Made by a program: the position numbers and the translations under genes. From NCBI RefSeq assembly GCF_036321025.1, contig NZ_JAZAPB010000001.1, positions 806,001 through 870,000 on the forward strand: DNA of 64,000 nt, given 5' to 3'. This document shows, in pieces, positions 62,239 through 64,000 of this stretch (position 1 is the stretch's first letter; every line of letters begins with the position of its first letter). This DNA comes from Alteraurantiacibacter hainanensis (GTDB taxonomy: Bacteria; Pseudomonadota; Alphaproteobacteria; Sphingomonadales; Sphingomonadaceae). The notes beneath the pieces are model-generated. The model was not told the DNA's origin, ran no database searches, and worked only from the letters and a program-made list of their open reading frames with translations.

Positions 62239-62337
62239 GCGCGAGGTCTCGGCATGTGCCGAGGGTGAGGGGCTAGCGAGGTTTAATAAACGCAGCTTCT
62301 ACTTGTGGCTGGAAGCCGATGTGACGCGGACCGACAG

Positions 62338-63732
62338 TCATTCGACGGTCAACCTGTACGCGGCCCCCTGACCGGCGCGTGGGCCCACAGCGCCAAGTTT
62401 TCCATTGTAGAAAGTCGTGCCGTAAAATGCGCCATCTGAGCCCTGGACGACTCCACCTGCCGGGTATGACGGCTCCTCGCTCAGCAAGCCAAACCTGTAC
62501 AACACAGTCAGATCCCCGCCGGTGGTCATCCTGAAAATCACCCCGGTCCGCTCAGTTGCAAGGAGGCCCCCGGACTCGGTGGTTCCGTATAGATTGCCAT
62601 CGGAACCAACCGTCAGATATGGCATGGGGTGGTAGCCTTCGTCTTGCGTCCCGGTGCCATCTTCACCAGGAACTGCAAAAGCATGAATTATTTCCAGATC
62701 GCCTTCCCCGTCCAATCTGAATACCGTCCCGCAACTGGCCCAAGCGAGGCAAACGCCCCCTCCACCGAAGTAGGTGGTGCCATACATTGCTCCATCCGGC
62801 CCGATCGAAACCGGTCCGTATGGAACAGCGCCATCGTCCGGTTCACCGGAGAACGTATGGAGTGTCGAAATCTGTCCTGACTTGGTCAGCCTGAAAAGTG
62901 TTCCGCAGCCGGCAATTTGCTCGAAAGCGCTGCAAGCGTCGTTTCCTGCAACCCTCGTTGTACCATACAGGCTGCCATCGCTTCCTTCCGTCAGGGAACC
63001 GTTGGGTACTACTCCGTTTGCCGGATCAACCCCGAATTCATAAATCACAGAATGCTGACCTGCTGGGGTCAGCTTGAATATCGTTCCGCAATCCTCCCCA
63101 TACTGCCCGCAATCGCTGGTTCCGCCCCCGATAGTCGCGCCATAGAAATTGCCGTCGCTGGCTTCGAGCAAACGCCCGTGGGGGCGATTGCCTTGTGAAC
63201 CTGGTTCGCCAAACGAGTGCAGCACGGTGAATGTACCTGACAGCGTGACCCGATAAATCGTCCCGCGATTATAGGTGCCTCCGCTGATGGTCGCTCCGTA
63301 CAGGGCGCCGTCGCTGGCCTGGATCAGAGCACCATGGGGCCACCAGCCATCATGGGGTGCCTGCGAAAAGTGATGAAGGATGGTTACGTCGCCGCCGGGC
63401 GTCATTCGGTAAAGAGTGCCGCAGGATTGCTTCCCATCATTGCAACGGTTGGCGCCGCCCGAAGGCGTCACACCGTAGAAGTTACCGTCCGACGCCTGAA
63501 CAAGAGGATCGGACGGCTCGGCACCGTCGGTTTCCTCAATCCCGAAGACATGCAGGAACGTGATCTCGGCGCTGGGCGGCGAAGGTGTGGGGGAAGGAGT
63601 TGGTGTCGGTGATGGTGTTGGCGCCGGAGCCGGAGAACCGACAACAGGTGGAGGCGACGAATTCCCTTCACCCCCGCAACCTGCAAGGGCCGCAGTTAGT
63701 GCGGTTGCCAAGATCGCCCGCGACAACTTCAT
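62338..63732 (-). CDS. Lipoprotein with GloVer-type tandem repeats
   Basis: A 464-residue protein. A lipoprotein signal ends in LAGC at about residue 19, followed by a Pro/Thr/Ser linker rich in PTPSP, then about eight repeats of roughly 50 residues built around SDGNFYGxTxxGG and GTxxRxTxxGxxTxLHxF. This is the choice-of-anchor tandem-repeat (GloVer, TIGR03803-like) pattern, probably a beta-propeller displayed on the outer membrane. Cysteine pairs occur in several repeats (CGTLYR, CGTIFK, CGTVFR). The ATG at 63732 is supported by GGGGGG about 8 bases upstream. Function unknown. Confidence 0.85.
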   Translation of the reverse strand: MKLSRAILATALTAALAGCGGEGNSSPPPVVGSPAPAPTPSPTPTPSPTPSPPSAEITFLHVFGIEETDGAEPSDPLVQASDGNFYGVTPSGGANRCNDGKQSCGTLYRMTPGGDVTILHHFSQAPHDGWWPHGALIQASDGALYGATISGGTYNRGTIYRVTLSGTFTVLHSFGEPGSQGNRPHGRLLEASDGNFYGATIGGGTSDCGQYGEDCGTIFKLTPAGQHSVIYEFGVDPANGVVPNGSLTEGSDGSLYGTTRVAGNDACSAFEQIAGCGTLFRLTKSGQISTLHTFSGEPDDGAVPYGPVSIGPDGAMYGTTYFGGGGVCLAWASCGTVFRLDGEGDLEIIHAFAVPGEDGTGTQDEGYHPMPYLTVGSDGNLYGTTESGGLLATERTGVIFRMTTGGDLTVLYRFGLLSEEPSYPAGGVVQGSDGAFYGTTFYNGKLGAVGPRAGQGAAYRLTVE

Positions 63733-64000
63733 CGATATACCCCCCGAGACCGGCCTGCCCATCGCTTCTAAGCAGAATTATGCGTCTGTAAAGAAAGCAT
63801 AAGGTATCAAAGGGGCATAAGAGATCTTGTGCTTGAGGGGGCGGCACTGGTTGACCTACGCCAAGCGTGCGCGGAGCAAGGCGTGGGGTTTCCAGGGCAA
63901 AGAACGGTTTCTGCGGCTGGTCTCTAACGCAAGCCCGCTTGCAGGCGACGTCAGGCAACTTCCATATGGCACACCGTAAGAAAATTGCAGGAAGGGAGGA
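63733..64000. other. Right-edge intergenic region
   Basis: No gene is convincing in these 268 bases. The last 11 bases (GGAAGGGAGGA) look like a strong ribosome binding site, so a rightward gene may begin just beyond the window. Confidence 0.35.

Noticed and set aside
62248..62268. CTCGGC/GCCGAG hairpin after thiD as a terminator
   Set aside because: A short stem with no U-run; could equally be chance in GC-rich sequence.
1..64000. CRISPR arrays, insertion sequences, prophage or integrase genes
   Set aside because: No regularly spaced direct repeats, transposase, integrase or phage structural genes were seen; tRNA genes at 32 kb have no adjoining integrase or repeated 3' end.

Overview
The window is high-GC alphaproteobacterial chromosome, most probably from the Sphingomonadales (Erythrobacteraceae or Sphingomonadaceae type). 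The evidence for this is a PhyR-NepR-EcfG general stress response, a class I PHA synthase with a phasin, an LptF/LptG pair, SulP and AI-2E carriers, an isoquinoline-oxidoreductase-type molybdenum hydroxylase, and very dense gene packing with many 4-base start/stop overlaps. No insertion sequence, prophage, CRISPR array or rRNA gene was seen. The taxonomic call is inference from gene content, not from a marker-gene comparison.

Layout. 1-10.2 kb is an accessory catabolic region. A leftward pair (a [2Fe-2S] hydroxylase subunit cut by the window edge, and a class II aldolase) diverges from a rightward series: MFS importer, alpha/beta hydrolase, type I Baeyer-Villiger monooxygenase, two tandem cupin dioxygenase-like proteins, SDR, zinc alcohol dehydrogenase, secreted metallo-beta-lactamase-fold protein and a second zinc dehydrogenase. 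10.3-11.7 kb is a MATE transporter. 11.7-13.3 kb is a stress-response hub: phyR, a single-domain FATGUY-like response regulator, EcfG-type promoters in front of both, and between them a candidate C-rich small RNA with a strong terminator. 13.4-20 kb holds a GNAT-like acyltransferase, a membrane fatty-acid desaturase, a small GNAT, lptG, lptF and clpS. 19.3-22.1 kb is the PHA granule locus (phasin, phaC). 22.3-34 kb is mixed: aminotransferase, winged-helix regulator, MFS plus IlvD/Edd dehydratase, a membrane protein, a PilZ protein, an FAD oxidoreductase with a SulP carrier, tRNA-Cys, tRNA-Thr and a secreted MetX-like hydrolase.

34.1-49.8 kb is one compact seven-gene alpha-glucan/trehalose operon: glgE, treS fused to maltokinase, glgB, glgX, treZ, malQ, treY. 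Together these can turn trehalose into maltose, maltose 1-phosphate and branched glucan, and can degrade that glucan back to trehalose through TreY/TreZ. 49.9-54.7 kb is a Tat-exported molybdenum hydroxylase facing a modABC molybdate transporter.

54.7-57.5 kb is the second half of the stress-response system: a CHASE-HWE kinase divergent from nepR-ecfG. Their shared intergenic region carries an EcfG promoter readable in both directions. The window ends with an AI-2E family membrane protein, a small exported protein, Fe-superoxide dismutase, glmM, thiD and a repeat-containing lipoprotein.

The most interesting signals are the EcfG-type promoters located only upstream of stress-response components, the candidate GsrN-like small RNA beside phyR, the closed GlgE/TreYZ operon, the Baeyer-Villiger/cupin catabolic cluster, and a phasin with a histone-H1-like N-terminal tail and an internal start with its own ribosome binding site.
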